From positions 4,306,855-4,370,854 of the forward strand of contig NW_015622544.1 in assembly GCF_000835495.1 (NCBI RefSeq): a DNA stretch of 64,000 bases, read 5' to 3'. Position 1 is the stretch's first letter. The number at the start of each line of letters is the position of its first letter. Below the pieces are notes generated by a model. That model searched no databases. It was not told where the DNA came from and worked only from the letters and a program-made list of their open reading frames with translations. This document shows, piece after piece, positions 48,291 to 60,440 of the stretch. The position numbers and the translations under genes were made by a program. The DNA is from Cladophialophora immunda (Eukaryota > Ascomycota > Eurotiomycetes > Chaetothyriales > Herpotrichiellaceae).

Positions 48291-51200
48291 ATGAGTTCAA
48301 TCCAGTCGCTCGGCCTCCATGAGCCCAGCGCTCTATCCTACCTTATTGCCGCTTCGATCCTGCCCCCAGATCCTCCAATCTCACTGTATAAATGGACACT
48401 CTCGCGCGTGTACGACAAACATGCTTCGAGTTTCGTGGAAGAAGAGATTCTCATCACAGAACACTGCGTGGTATGGTCCAGGAACGGCGCAATTGAAAGA
48501 GCGCTGAACCTCAGTGTCGAGGGGGAAACTATTCTCCATGCTTTTGTCACTCGGTTTGACCAGCCTGGAAATCACGAAAAGAGCAGTCAACAGCAGCATG
48601 AATCTGTGAAGTTGTCGGAGCGTGGTCTGGTGGTGGTGTTCAAGACTCAGGTCCACATATTCCTTCTCTCCGGCGATAGCTATGTTTTCCCTCTCTCCTT
48701 TGAGGTCGAGTCTGCGTTTCCTTACCCATCTGGATTCATTCTACAGCGGAAATTGGGAGATAGGGAATCTGGTGGCTACGTTGAACATGTCCACCATGAT
48801 CTCAGTACCATCAACGAGACCCTGACTTCCATCGGTGGTAACAGCTCGAGGCCGTCACTGGTCCTGCCAGAAAAGCGGCACTCAGACCCTAGGCTGATAT
48901 CTACCAGCACTAATGGCATCCCTCGGACCTTTTCGTTGACTGAAATCATGTCGGAGCTGGGTCTCGTGGTGTGGAGCCCGAACCGGAAAGGCGAAGCCCT
49001 CGAAGAATGTAATGCTCTTCCTCGCTCGGAGAAGTTGATCTTCATCACGGCTGGGGACGAACTCGGCCCTGAAAGCGCGAGCGATCGACCTGTCTGCATG
49101 GCTTTGACCTTCAACGAAAAAAATGCTACTTTCACAGTCTGGCATGTGAGCGGAGATGCCATGACAGGGCAGCAACAACCACGAAGTAAGAAGGATAGCA
49201 ACACCAAAACTCGCGCGTCTCTGAGGAAGAGTTCAAACATCTATGGGCGAGACCCCAACACCCTCAGGGAAAGCCTTTTAGGCTCCCGTCCTTTGCATCC
49301 TGAGGGTGGGCCGTTTTCGTCTCTGGAGGAGCAGAAATCCTTTCCAGTAAATGACCTGGCTTCTCAACTAGGTCCCGAGTTTGGCGACGTTGGGGTGCAA
49401 ACCCGGTCAGCCCGCAGAGTCAGCTCAATGCTAGCGCGCACAGATTTGGGTTCTGCAGCAGATCGAAATACGTTCAACGATCTAGCAATGGGCCATGCAG
49501 GCCGGCAGAGTCTAAATAGGGCAGGCAGGCGAGGCGAATCAATCGGGAGTTTCAACGATCGGCAGAGCTTTGGTTTTCGACGAAGGAGCTCTTTCCCGAC
49601 AAATGCATCTATTTTCAGCAATGGCACCTCGTTCCTGGACATTTCAGCTCGGGGGCTCCTAGAAGAATTCGACCCATTGCGGCAATCTACACGTCTCGAA
49701 GATGATACTTTTGACGGCTCGGAAACCAACTTACCCAGAAGTGTCGGTTTCTTCAAAGTCAAAAGCTTTCCTAGGCGACAACCATCTCCTGAGTCCAATT
49801 CAGCGGTCGAGATGAAAGTTTTGCAGTTGAGCCCTGGTAGCCCCTTCGAGCAAGGTGGTAAGCGAACAAGAGACGTCCACCTTTGCGTGATGGACAAGAG
49901 CACCCAGGAGATGACCATAGTCAGGGTTCTGGTGAAGAGACATATCCAGAGCAATACAAGAAAGTCGACCGTGTCCAAGCATTCGTTTGAGCTCAAAGTT
50001 GCTGAAATTAGCAGGATTCCGGGTATAAAGGATGCATGCACAGTCGTGGATAGATCTATCCAGCGATTAGTCGTCCTCACGCAGTCCCGGTCACAGATTG
50101 TCGGCTTGCAACTCGAATCGCCGTGGTCTCCGTCCTTCGAAATCGGACTTCCTACTCGTTACGCAATCTACGATCCGTTTTTGAGCTCTCAGTCATCTAG
50201 CCCGAGAAAGGATAAAGACACAGGAATTAGGCGGGTCATACCAGGAAAAGATGTCCAGATCCAATCCTTGCTCAGTTCAGGTATTCAAGCACAGATCTAT
50301 GCGATTGATCAAGACAAGCGCAAACATGCGCTGGGAATCCGACTTGCTCCGCGAGATCCTCTCGTTCACAAGGTTCTCAAGATGTGTGACATGGTGCTAG
50401 GATCAAACCAACAGGAGAGCCTGCTCGTTGCATTTTGGGAGGTCTCGAGGTGGTTGAAAGGCAGGGAACCACCAGTGACCTCTGAATGGACCGCAATGCT
50501 GGTGGTGCTCTTCTCGCTCGGAGTGCCTTTCATCAGCAGTCAACATCCACAGTCCACACCCACGCGGCGTCGAACCAAAACTGCTCTCCTTCGCTCCAGC
50601 AGTGGAAGTGCCATCGACCTTACGAATTACGACCTAATGCATCATGCAGATGACGAAATACCCCAGAGATTTGGAATGCAAGGACCCGCTTGGGAGTGGG
50701 TTTCGCAGAAGCCTCATGGTACAACGACAGTCACCCCCAAATCAAAGCACTCCCGTGCGGCGAGCACGGCGTCTTTCCACGAAAGTCCTCCTGATAAGAA
50801 GAACGCATTTTTGATTGGATGTATAGCACTGGCAAGAGAGTATACTCAGACTCCCACAGGGGAAAGTGCCCTCGGACCCGAGGGCTATCTGCCGACTTCG
50901 ATCAACAAGGAGCGAGAACAACGATGCAATGCCATACCCAGCATTCTACTCGGTCTGCATCTCCTTTATGAAGAAGACAAACTCAATATAATGGCAAATC
51001 CTGGTCGGAAAGATGCAAGGAACAGTTTGTTGATTGTTCTTGTTCAGCTGGGGCGTTGGCTTGGATGGAAAGACTGGACATCTGGGAGTTCCACCTATTA
51101 TGAACACGAATCGGCGGAAGTCACTGACTATTTGTACGACGAGTCATTACTTGATGGTCTGCGAATTCCAGCCCAACCGTTTCCGCCGCCGTCAATCTAC

Positions 51201-54200
51201 GATCATTTTGAAAAATGGATCATTGGGAACCCGCCTGCTCCATTTTTGACGTTGACTCGTTTGTCTGGTTTTCCTGAGCTGAGCCACCATGATCACCCAT
51301 TGTGGTGGCAGGCAGCAGACCTGACGCCCCGAACGTTGGCTCTTCTGTCCCTCATGGATCAAGCGAAGGATCAGCTCAGTCCCCAGAGAGCAATTACAGT
51401 TCTGCTTCGGTCAGGGTTTAATGAGCGCATCTTGAGCACTCTTCCGGACGGGGTAGCAGCTGCTTTCCATCAAACAATTGCGTCGAACCGGTACAGGGCG
51501 GACAAAATTGGGGACCAAGTGAATCAGCTTGTTCTGGGACGAAGCGTTACAGTTCAACGAGGTGACGATCTGTCTCACCACCCATATAAATCACAGTTGT
51601 CACCATCGTCGCACGAAGCTCTGAAGGACTATCACGCTGTCTGTTCATCTGCAATCGAAGCGGAAACACTTCAAAGATGGGACGCATCCTCCGAGGCCGA
51701 CCGGCATGTTATTAGCAAGTTGATATTCAATGAGGACCGCCGCTTCTCAGAAGCTTCCAAACTAGTCAACCAGACAAGACCTCCAGTGGTTGAGTGCACG
51801 CCGGAGCCCGGCTGGAGCGACGTGGAGTTGTTAGAGGCGCAAAAGGAACTGGCGCAACACGTTACCCGGAGGACATTGTCTGTGGCTGCAGGACGAGGGA
51901 TGATGCATTTTAATGCTCGTGTCCCCTTGCTCACCGAAAGGGTGCCCATACCTGCTTTTAGTCTGCAGTGTATCATGAAGCCTAGCAATGCCGGTGAGGG
52001 TACTCAAGCCATGACTTTCAGCGCCGACAAAGCCACATTTACGGAAGAAAAAGTGTGTTGGGCATTCTTTCACAACGGCGCTTCAATGGGTCTCATGATC
52101 TCGAACGATGCCAAAGGGATTAACACCTCATGGATACTGTATAACAAGCCGCCCGAATTGACCAACCGCCACGCAGGGTTTCTGCTTGCTCTTGGTCTCA
52201 ATGGACATCTCAAAACACTGGCCAAATGGGTTGCATTCAAGTATCTCACGCCGAAGCACACTATGACATCCGTTGGACTCTTGCTCGGACTGTCAGCCTC
52301 TTTTCTAGGAACCATGGACACTCTGATAACGCGCCTGCTCTCCGTTCACGTCACCCGTCTCCTGCCGTCTGGTGCAGCTGAACTCAATCTGTCTCCATTG
52401 ACACAAACCACTGGAATCATGGGAATTGGACTCTTGTATTACAATTCTCAACACCGCCGCATGTCTGAAGTTATGCTATCCGAGATTGAAAACGATGATC
52501 CGGAAGAAGGTGTTGCATTCGACAACGTCCTTCGCGATGAGGGTTATCGACTTGCGGCCGGATTTTCTTTAGGTCTCATAAATCTTGGGCAGGGCAAACG
52601 CCTTCATGGTCTTCATGATATGGGTGTTGTCGAACGCCTTCTCACTATCGCCGTGGGCACGAAGAATGTGAATATGGTCCACGTCCTCGACCGCGCGACT
52701 GCGGGAGCTGTTATGGCCATTGCTTTCATTTTTATGAAAACCAATGATAGTGCAATTGCAAAGAAAGTCGACGTTCCGGATACCTTGCACCTATTCGACT
52801 ATGTACGACCAGATATCTTCCTCCTCCGAACTCTTGCTCGGCATCTGATAATGTGGGACTCGATTCAACCCACGAACGATTTTATCCAAGCCTCCCTTCC
52901 CGAGCCCTACAGACCGAGAATTGATTTGAAGGCTACGAAATTTCTGAGCACTGAAGACATGCCATTCTTCAACATTGTTGCCGGGATCTGCTTCGCAATC
53001 GGGCTGAGGTTCGCAGGTTCTCAACGACACGACGTCCGCGATCTCCTCGTCTCTTACCTGGACCAATTCCTCCGTCTGAGTCGTCTACCCGCGCATAACT
53101 ACGATTCGCGAATTACGCTGAATAGTGTGCGTAACTGTCTCGATACCCTTGCCCTCTCTTCAGCCACCGTTATGGCCGGATCCGGCGATTTGATCATCAT
53201 GCGCCGTCTGCGTGCCCTTCATGGACGTACCGATAGAGACACACCATTCGGAAGCCACCTTGCCGCACATATGGCGCTCGGTGCATTATTCCTAGCCGGT
53301 GGCACACGTACCTTCGGAACCTCAAATCTAGGGATCGCGAGCCTGTGTATCGCCTTCTATCCGATCTTCCCAAATGACGTCCTCGACAACCGCGGCCACC
53401 TTCAAGCTTTGCGACATCTATGGGTGCTTGCCGCTGAGGGGCGGTGTCTCGTCGCAAGAGACGGTGACGCAGGTGGCTCCGTCTCGGGAGGCATGACTGG
53501 TCGCATCTCTTTAAAAAATGGTGAGACGCAGTCAATTCGCTTGCCTGGGTTGATACCGGAGTTCAGCACCATCAAATCCATTGATATCAAGGGTGAAGGC
53601 TTCTGGGATGGGCATCTTGATTTCGACGCTGGGGGCAAAACGCTGAGAGAAAAGATTAAGAGCGAAAATGCCGTGAATGTTGTCCTTCGGCGCCGCACGG
53701 CGTACGATGAGCCCCCGAAGAATCTTTTCACGGCAGAGTTGCAAGCCAAAGCTTGGGCGATGGGAATTCCGAGTGTTGACCCTAACGCAGTTCCTTCTTA
53801 TACTAGTGCGGTCGTCACCAGCGCTACATCCGGAGTTGGCCTTACCACGAGCTTTGCAAAGACGGCAACCCCGAACCCGTTCGAATGGATGTTCGAAATC
53901 GGGTCTCTCAAGGACTTTGATCATGCGGAACGAGCGCTGATCCTAGGCCCCACACTTATAGACGCCAAAGAAATGAGCAGAGTCACGGTCGTGGATTCCC
54001 GACTCGAGTTTGAGAAAGGCATTCTTCCTTTTAAATCTCACGGAGACCAAAATTCTGGCGTAGAAAAGAGCCAGATGGATAAAGACAAACTATGGCAGTT
54101 GAGGCTGTTGTTTGCCTGGTTTGATCGGTGGGAGAGGGAGGATGAGGAGCATAATCGAAGAGAACAAACGACTGGGCGACACCCAAAAAGTCCTGGTAGG

Positions 54201-54368
54201 GATACCGATGGGGATCAAGATCCAGATAAATGGTTCTCGAACAGTGGGGCCAGCTGGCTGAGAAAAGAGGTGATCGAAAAGCTGAGATGGAGGGTGTGGA
54301 ATCTGGCTACAGGCTCTGCGGATGAGATCGACGAGGCCGGGGACGCTGACACTACCGAGATGTTGTGA
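48291..54368 (+). CDS. APC1/bimE: Anaphase-promoting complex subunit 1 (BimE)
   Basis: A single exon of 2025 residues from ATG 48291 to the TGA at 54366-54368, close to the ~2070 of Aspergillus BimE. The N-terminus SIQSLGLHEPSALSYLIAASILPPDPP and the following beta-propeller region (~residues 20-650) are typical. The central part includes a Ser-rich linker (~300-510) likely to be phosphorylated. The proteasome/cyclosome (PC) repeats lie in the C-terminal third: HAGFLLALGLNGHL, SVGLLLGLSASFLG, TGIMGIGLLYYNS, RLAAGFSLGLINLG, and AHMALGALFLAGG. APC1 is the largest scaffold of the APC/C ubiquitin ligase, which destroys cyclin B and securin at anaphase. The frame opens earlier, at a TTG (48225), but 48291 is the first in-frame ATG. 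It is notable that 6 kb of coding sequence carries no intron. Confidence 0.97.
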   Translation: MSSIQSLGLHEPSALSYLIAASILPPDPPISLYKWTLSRVYDKHASSFVEEEILITEHCVVWSRNGAIERALNLSVEGETILHAFVTRFDQPGNHEKSSQQQHESVKLSERGLVVVFKTQVHIFLLSGDSYVFPLSFEVESAFPYPSGFILQRKLGDRESGGYVEHVHHDLSTINETLTSIGGNSSRPSLVLPEKRHSDPRLISTSTNGIPRTFSLTEIMSELGLVVWSPNRKGEALEECNALPRSEKLIFITAGDELGPESASDRPVCMALTFNEKNATFTVWHVSGDAMTGQQQPRSKKDSNTKTRASLRKSSNIYGRDPNTLRESLLGSRPLHPEGGPFSSLEEQKSFPVNDLASQLGPEFGDVGVQTRSARRVSSMLARTDLGSAADRNTFNDLAMGHAGRQSLNRAGRRGESIGSFNDRQSFGFRRRSSFPTNASIFSNGTSFLDISARGLLEEFDPLRQSTRLEDDTFDGSETNLPRSVGFFKVKSFPRRQPSPESNSAVEMKVLQLSPGSPFEQGGKRTRDVHLCVMDKSTQEMTIVRVLVKRHIQSNTRKSTVSKHSFELKVAEISRIPGIKDACTVVDRSIQRLVVLTQSRSQIVGLQLESPWSPSFEIGLPTRYAIYDPFLSSQSSSPRKDKDTGIRRVIPGKDVQIQSLLSSGIQAQIYAIDQDKRKHALGIRLAPRDPLVHKVLKMCDMVLGSNQQESLLVAFWEVSRWLKGREPPVTSEWTAMLVVLFSLGVPFISSQHPQSTPTRRRTKTALLRSSSGSAIDLTNYDLMHHADDEIPQRFGMQGPAWEWVSQKPHGTTTVTPKSKHSRAASTASFHESPPDKKNAFLIGCIALAREYTQTPTGESALGPEGYLPTSINKEREQRCNAIPSILLGLHLLYEEDKLNIMANPGRKDARNSLLIVLVQLGRWLGWKDWTSGSSTYYEHESAEVTDYLYDESLLDGLRIPAQPFPPPSIYDHFEKWIIGNPPAPFLTLTRLSGFPELSHHDHPLWWQAADLTPRTLALLSLMDQAKDQLSPQRAITVLLRSGFNERILSTLPDGVAAAFHQTIASNRYRADKIGDQVNQLVLGRSVTVQRGDDLSHHPYKSQLSPSSHEALKDYHAVCSSAIEAETLQRWDASSEADRHVISKLIFNEDRRFSEASKLVNQTRPPVVECTPEPGWSDVELLEAQKELAQHVTRRTLSVAAGRGMMHFNARVPLLTERVPIPAFSLQCIMKPSNAGEGTQAMTFSADKATFTEEKVCWAFFHNGASMGLMISNDAKGINTSWILYNKPPELTNRHAGFLLALGLNGHLKTLAKWVAFKYLTPKHTMTSVGLLLGLSASFLGTMDTLITRLLSVHVTRLLPSGAAELNLSPLTQTTGIMGIGLLYYNSQHRRMSEVMLSEIENDDPEEGVAFDNVLRDEGYRLAAGFSLGLINLGQGKRLHGLHDMGVVERLLTIAVGTKNVNMVHVLDRATAGAVMAIAFIFMKTNDSAIAKKVDVPDTLHLFDYVRPDIFLLRTLARHLIMWDSIQPTNDFIQASLPEPYRPRIDLKATKFLSTEDMPFFNIVAGICFAIGLRFAGSQRHDVRDLLVSYLDQFLRLSRLPAHNYDSRITLNSVRNCLDTLALSSATVMAGSGDLIIMRRLRALHGRTDRDTPFGSHLAAHMALGALFLAGGTRTFGTSNLGIASLCIAFYPIFPNDVLDNRGHLQALRHLWVLAAEGRCLVARDGDAGGSVSGGMTGRISLKNGETQSIRLPGLIPEFSTIKSIDIKGEGFWDGHLDFDAGGKTLREKIKSENAVNVVLRRRTAYDEPPKNLFTAELQAKAWAMGIPSVDPNAVPSYTSAVVTSATSGVGLTTSFAKTATPNPFEWMFEIGSLKDFDHAERALILGPTLIDAKEMSRVTVVDSRLEFEKGILPFKSHGDQNSGVEKSQMDKDKLWQLRLLFAWFDRWEREDEEHNRREQTTGRHPKSPGRDTDGDQDPDKWFSNSGASWLRKEVIEKLRWRVWNLATGSADEIDEAGDADTTEML

Positions 54369-54826
54369 CGACCACGACCAACGACCTCCGCATGGCGACG
54401 ACCTTGAAGACTGGATGAGGGTCAATCCCTTGTAATCTCGGGAAGGCGCCCATTTACGCCATGTATCATTGCGAAGGAGTATTTTTACGCCCTTCCTCTC
54501 CCTCTCTACGAGATTCGCGCGCTCCGGGGAAAGAAAAAGACATTATGGCAACGTGTTAATGACAAAAGCTGCATTCATGGATGGGTTTGGACCAGACCGG
54601 CGTTTGCGCAAAACGCGATGGCTTCACGCACAATGTCCTACATACCGAGCAAAATTGCCGATAGAAATATCAAATATCATCATCGTTACTGTTCGAGTAG
54701 TTTCGGTCTTTCCACCCAAGCAAACCTTGGCGGTTGCTGCTGAATTAAAAGCCAGCAATCACATCCTCTGTCTCTCTGCACTCATCAGGGAGGCTGTGAC
54801 ACGGTGATTGTTGGCGAGAGTGTTTT

Positions 54827-54872
54827 CTCGTGCTCGTGCTTGTGCTCGTGCTCGTGCTCGTGTTCGTGTTCG
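54827..54872. repeat. CTCGTG hexamer microsatellite
   Basis: About seven to eight imperfect copies of CTCGTG/CTTGTG/TTCGTG. A frame across it encodes a Cys-Ser repeat with no sign of being a gene. Confidence 0.85.
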
Positions 54873-55052
54873 GGTCACTCGCGACAAGACAAAAGCAACC
54901 GCGTATCTCTATCCCGAGTGCGGGCGGCGTGCTGGGGAATCAGAACCACAACCACACCGTCGTCGATGATTCATCTCGCATGTCAGCCCCGTCGAAGGAA
55001 GCTTGGCCAAAAAAATAACCAAATTGCACACAAATCCTCGCTCACCGACGAC

Positions 55053-55086
55053 GGAGGAGGAGGAGGAGGAGGAGGAGGAGGAGGAG
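55053..55086. repeat. GGA trinucleotide repeat
   Basis: About eleven copies of GGA. One frame across it reads poly-Gly. Confidence 0.9.
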
Positions 55087-55600
55087 AGGGGGGCCCGTTC
55101 TTGGGTCCAATAGACAGATTTGTGCAGCAAATAGGGAAGGAATCCCACATCCTGGTACTGCCCGTTCGTGAAACAACACTCCCTCCCTTGCCTGATGGAT
55201 GCAGTGATCAAAAATTGATTCTGACCCCCTTGGGCAGGAGGCGTCGCATTGCCCCTACGGGGGACCATGCCATGCCACTACGAGTAGCCTCTGAAAATGA
55301 TCAAGCCCACCGCTTGCTTTGTGCCATTTCCCAATTCAATCACCCCCCCTTCCCCCCTTTGGGAGACTTTCCATCAGGCGAGGAAGTGCGGAAGACTATC
55401 TATCGATCTGAACGTCCATGGGGAAAGAAAGCCGAGCTCGTGGACGTCCAAATGGCTCATCTATTCCAGCAGACTCGCACAGAGTGAGTGACGATGACGT
55501 CGAGCAATTCTCGCCAGTCACGTTTCTGCTCCTGCTCGTCAACTTCAGTGAGTAAATACGTGGGTACCACGCCGAGGCTGACTGACATCATTGCTGAACG

Positions 55601-55615
55601 CCCCCCCCCCCCCCC
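55601..55615. repeat. Poly-C homopolymer
   Basis: Fifteen C followed by an A-rich stretch. Its length is prone to sequencing error. Confidence 0.9.
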
Positions 55616-58600
55616 AAAAAAGAAAATCTGGCAGAAAGATTGGACGGGAGGGATTCAGAGGTTTTCTCGGTTCCCGTTCCCTGCACGACCTGGATCTCGT
55701 TTGTCCGCGAATGGTGTTGTTCAGATTTGGGGGAGGGGAGGGGAGGGAACTCTCATGATACTCCCTAAACCGTACCTTGCCAGCTCTCAGCTGAGCGGAA
55801 GATCTAGATGCCGATCAAACAACCCACAGATAGGTAATCAAGAACAACCTTTCGATGTTCGGTGGGTGTCAAGCTTTGCACGGCTGTAACCGCATAGGGT
55901 CCGGATTGCCGAGCTTGAAAGGAGCCGTAAGATCGACGATCAGCATAGAATTAGGAGTAGGCTGGGGATCCACGAGTTTAATCGGTACTTGTACGCAAGG
56001 ACGGAGGTCGTACCGAGGCATCTCTGGATCGTACACCAGCCTCCTGGAAGGGCTGATGTAATTCTAGTGAACCCTCCAAGACGAGTTTGTTCCCTTTTTG
56101 AGCAGAGCAGCGTGTGACTTCCCGAAAAGGCAGGGTTGACTTGTTTGGCTTTGTTGCGCAACTGGTGATGCCCGGGCGCTTGTTTGTGATTTCCCGCTAT
56201 CGGAGGTATTACCTGGAGCTGTGATCCATCATTCAACCAAAGGACAGTGCTGAGATCAGGTTCCAGATTGAGTTTGCGCACCTGGATGAGTAAGTAAGTA
56301 TGTTAGTCTCTTGGGCAGACTATCGACGACTCTCTAGTCCGGGCTAGTCGTCGGGGTTCCTTCAAGTACTACGACGGAGGGGGCTGGGTTTCTTGGACAG
56401 CGACGTCGGTGCCAATTGGGCCAGGGGCACATGAAACACGATCCCGTGTGAAGCAGGGACGGATTCGCCTATTTCCCGTTGCGGAAGTGCCTGGTCTGAT
56501 ATCGGATATAACTGGGGTGGTCGTCAGATTTTCTCCGTTTCGTCATCGTAACCCGACGTTGAACGAGTCATGGTAGACGATTATTGAGTGGTCAAGGGCA
56601 GATCCGCACCTGGAGAGCAACAAGGGCTGCCGTTGCCCCTCTGGACTCTTCGTTCCGGCGTATGCTAACTTGGTGGGAACATATTGGATTCCAAATCAGG
56701 CGCCCGACGGCGGATATAACCTCGGTCGAAGTCCGAATTACTCAGAATTGTTCAGAAAACGCCCCCAGTCGGTTGTCAGACCGTCGACCTCGCTCGAGAA
56801 TGGAAGGCGTCGAGGCAAATTGTAGGCCTTGGTGACAAAGCCGCCCGTCGATTTCACAAGCGGGCGCATGAGGGGCGGGCGCAGTATTCGTGCCTGGAAG
56901 AACTTCCAGAAACGTTGAATAGCCGTCTCCCAATCAGAAGTGAAGGAGCTCACTACCTGAAACAGGTCTTTAATGCCAAAAGAAGAAAATCCCATAGGTA
57001 CTTCCTATCACGCAGCAGCTTCTGATTATGCTGCCCGAAGCCAATGGCAGGGGGGGCGGTGAAGATCCATCAAGAGCAATTAGTAGCGACATTGGAAACC
57101 CCGTGACCATGCAACTGGCCGTGCATTGGCAAAGAAGGGACCTGCGAAGCCCATTCTCGAAGTGGGAACAGGCCCTGACATTGGTTGCATGTGCGGAGAG
57201 AGCGCAGCAAGGGGCGTATAATTTGGCATGCTCCTTGATGAGTCACAGGATGGCATGCAGATCGCACATGCAAGGTCTCTGCTGTCTGGCGCGCTCGTCA
57301 AAGGAGCGGGGAAAGCAAGACCCAACATCTTCAAGTCTCGAACACCACTCGGTGTGAAACCATTCCTCGAACAGGAAGTCACACTTACCCGAGCAAGAAA
57401 CAAGAAAATCCTCCAAGGGAGGCTGGGCTCAACGAGCCGCGGTCTTGAGGGCCAGATCTAATAGGTGACACGGGCAAGACGTGCAAAGTTTCGAGTGGGG
57501 AGAAGAACCTGTCTGGGTTGAAGCTGTCTGGTTCGAGGCGGGAATGAAGGTCAAGAACTAACCCGTGGCCGAGGAGAGTGTGCGAGCCGCTGTGGACAAA
57601 ATACGAGAGCTGTTGACAAAGCTGGCGGTAGAGAGGGGGACTAGATTCACCCAAACCATGACAGAGATTTGGTGAGCACTCTGAGTCAGCGGCAGGCTGC
57701 TCGGTCGACAGGCCAATCAAGCCGGCCAACAGTCGAGCTCGAAAAGGGCAAAGCGCGGTCGGTTGGAAGTTGTTATAACCAGGCTAGGAACTTTGTTTTG
57801 TTTCTGTAGCGCCATGCAAAGGACTGACTGCCCTGCCCTTGACTGTAGCCGTGAACTGAGACCGAGGGAGGGGGGGGGACCAGATTGATAGAGGCATCAG
57901 TTTGGCGCTAGATAAGAGGGACTCCCTGCGAGCGCAACCCTGACCGTAGATCACGCGGGTCGATGGCGAAAAGGCTAGCAGCAGAGATACGGTGATGATC
58001 TGTCTGGTGGCCGAGTTGGGAAGTCTGATTACTTTTGCGTTGATTTCGGCGACCAAGAGCGAGCGAGCAGCCAGCGAGGAGCGAGAAGAAACAGAACCAA
58101 GAAGACGGGAAGTTTTGAAGATCGAACGAGAATCATGCGATGTCGACATTTGAACATTGAAATGTCCATACCGCCGTGACAATACCGGATAAACTCTCGG
58201 TCACGCCAATACAGCCATGACGTTGACATTTCACGACTTGAAAACTACTGGCGACTGGCCTTTATCCCGAACAGGAGTTATGCAGCGAATTATGCCCGGA
58301 CAACTAACCCACCCGGGCCATACTTGCGCCCACCCCTCCATCATCCAATGCTTGTCCCCTAGTGAGCTGGCCTGAGCTGCTTGGGTCTTTCTCAGCAACT
58401 TGCTCAGCGGAATCTTCCCCCCCTACGCCCACCCGCCGAGATCAACAAAGAAAAAGATGGATGTTCTTAAAAAAAAAATAATCATTTGCACGAACGTCAA
58501 GGATTCGCGCGTCAACAGTGGCGCTGGGCAGAGGGGCTTCTTGGTGCTGGGCATGTCACCATATCCCCTGGATCAACTTGAGTTTGGGGGGAGCTCTCTA

Positions 58601-60440
58601 CTGTTCCTCTTGGGACGCCAATCCAAATCGAAGAAGAATCATCGCCAGTCCTCCAAAAGCTGCGGTGAGGACCACGAGGCTTCCCGCGGGGAACGCATTG
58701 GCAAGCTGGCAGGGCGATCCTGTGTTGTAGCGACGACTGAGGATCCCGCTCTTGGAAGCCCAAGCGAATACGTGGATCTAGAGCCCGGAATATAGAAGGG
58801 GCTGTGACCTACCTCGTATCCCCCAAGCCGCCTTGAATGCCGCCACTCGCCCAATCGCATCTTTCCACATGCGCTCGACAAGAAGATGCCACGGCTTGCC
58901 TCCTTTGGCTGATGCCTGGGCAATGCCTGGAAACTGCGGCCTGCCCTGAGCAGCGACCGCCACCTGCAGCGACAATTAGACTGCTGATATCTGCTGCCCG
59001 ATAGATCTTCTAGAAAACCACAGCCCCCGTGGATCCCAATTTGCGGCCGGTGTGGTTCGATCCTTGATGTGTTTTACACCCTCCGTAGGACGCCCAATAG
59101 CATCGATCCAGCGTCGGGGTCTTGTGCTCTCTACCCCCTCTCGCTCTTTGTTCAGTCCGTTTCGTGCGGATCAATCACACCTTGGAGAACGAGCTCAGAC
59201 TCTGGTCCCCAGGTGTCCAATCATGCTCAGCCACTTGGACGTGATTTTGACCGCCGAATTCTGGTTGTCGGTGCGCACGAACCAGCCGTTTCCCAGGTCC
59301 AGAACCGCATCGCCAAAACACTAAAGGGTGGCTGGCAGGGGCTTCAGGCAAGCCATAGGGTCGCCGTGCTCCTGTCAAGAAGAGGGGAAGTTGAACAAAA
59401 TACGGCGCAGCTTTGCAACCGCTTCAGTGTTCGTGCGAGTTCAGGCAGGGTTTCGGATTCGGGTGAAAAGATATCCGACACCATCCCCATGCTGGTGCCA
59501 AACGCCTTGAGGTGGATGCGTACTCGCGTGATTGGATATGTGATTCCTTGGATCGACACTCCCACAAAAATGGTCATGCTGGAGCCCTCTTCGCTGTAGC
59601 CTTTTTGCCTCCTGCCTGTCGCCAACAAGGGAATGCTTCAGACGGGACAGCTCATTACACCCAAGCGGCATTTTTGCAAGAAAAAAGGGGTTGTAATGCG
59701 ATCGTGTCGATCAGAGCAACGCGGCGAGAACTCGGCTGAGACGCAGGGCCGAACGAGATTGATGTCTTGTCCAAGGTCCCCGAAACTTCAATCACGAGGT
59801 TCCAAGAGAGTTGGGTTCAGTCGTACTCCGTACATCAGGGACCACTCTGACCCTGGCGTTTGGAAGTTGATCGGGCCACGGATGCCTTTCCGAGCAAGGC
59901 ACTCGGCTTTTAGTTACGGCCGACGCACCGCAAGTCGTTGCTCCTCGACATTTTGTCGTCGTCGATAGCTGAATAAAGCGGCTCCATGATCTCGCATCTC
60001 CCACGGCGATTGTCTGGGGGGGGGCTATGAGGCATTTTCTCTCCTTCTAAGATGAAATCCACATTTTCGACATGGTCTTCTGGAATATCGGCACGCGTGA
60101 TTTTCTCCTGGACCCAGGAAGTGGCCAAGTTAGCCCATGCAACCAACGACGGGGACTATCCGCATTGTTGTTTGGCCATGGTCGTTTTTATGCCGTCATC
60201 GTATGAGCTGCATTTGTCAGGCCGAGATTGAATATTCTATCGCTTATCCTGCCTCGTTCGCAAGTGCTCACCGAGTCAGATTCTCGAGCTGTCTGTATAC
60301 GCCCTCCCCCGTCATCACGCCCACACGTGATCCCACACCTTCTATGATTAGAAAAACTCACCGAGGGACACGGTGGGTGCAAGGCGAGCCTTGTTCAGCC
60401 TTGTGTACTCGGTACGTCGCCTGGGCGGCCTGATATTATC

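Larger units (their letters stand above)
54369..60440. other. Six-kilobase interval without a recognisable gene
   Basis: This lies between two convergent genes. It contains a hexameric GTGCTC-type repeat (54827-54872), a GGA tract (55053-55086), a poly-C run followed by A (55601-55615), an A run near 58465, a G run near 60010, and many overlapping frames of 60-227 codons with low-complexity or unconserved sequence. I could not assemble any spliced gene or identify an RNA. Possible contents are a non-coding RNA, a decayed gene, or lineage-specific small genes. Confidence 0.45.

Noticed and set aside
54827..55086. Repeat arrays that might suggest CRISPR
   Set aside because: Units are 3 and 6 bases without spacers, in a eukaryotic genome; these are microsatellites.
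54804..55487. 227-codon + strand frame in the gene-free interval
   Set aside because: It is built from Cys-Ser and poly-Gly microsatellite translation with no conserved segment.
59069..59599. 176-codon + strand frame
   Set aside because: No recognisable motif, no splice partners, and competing frames on the opposite strand of similar length.
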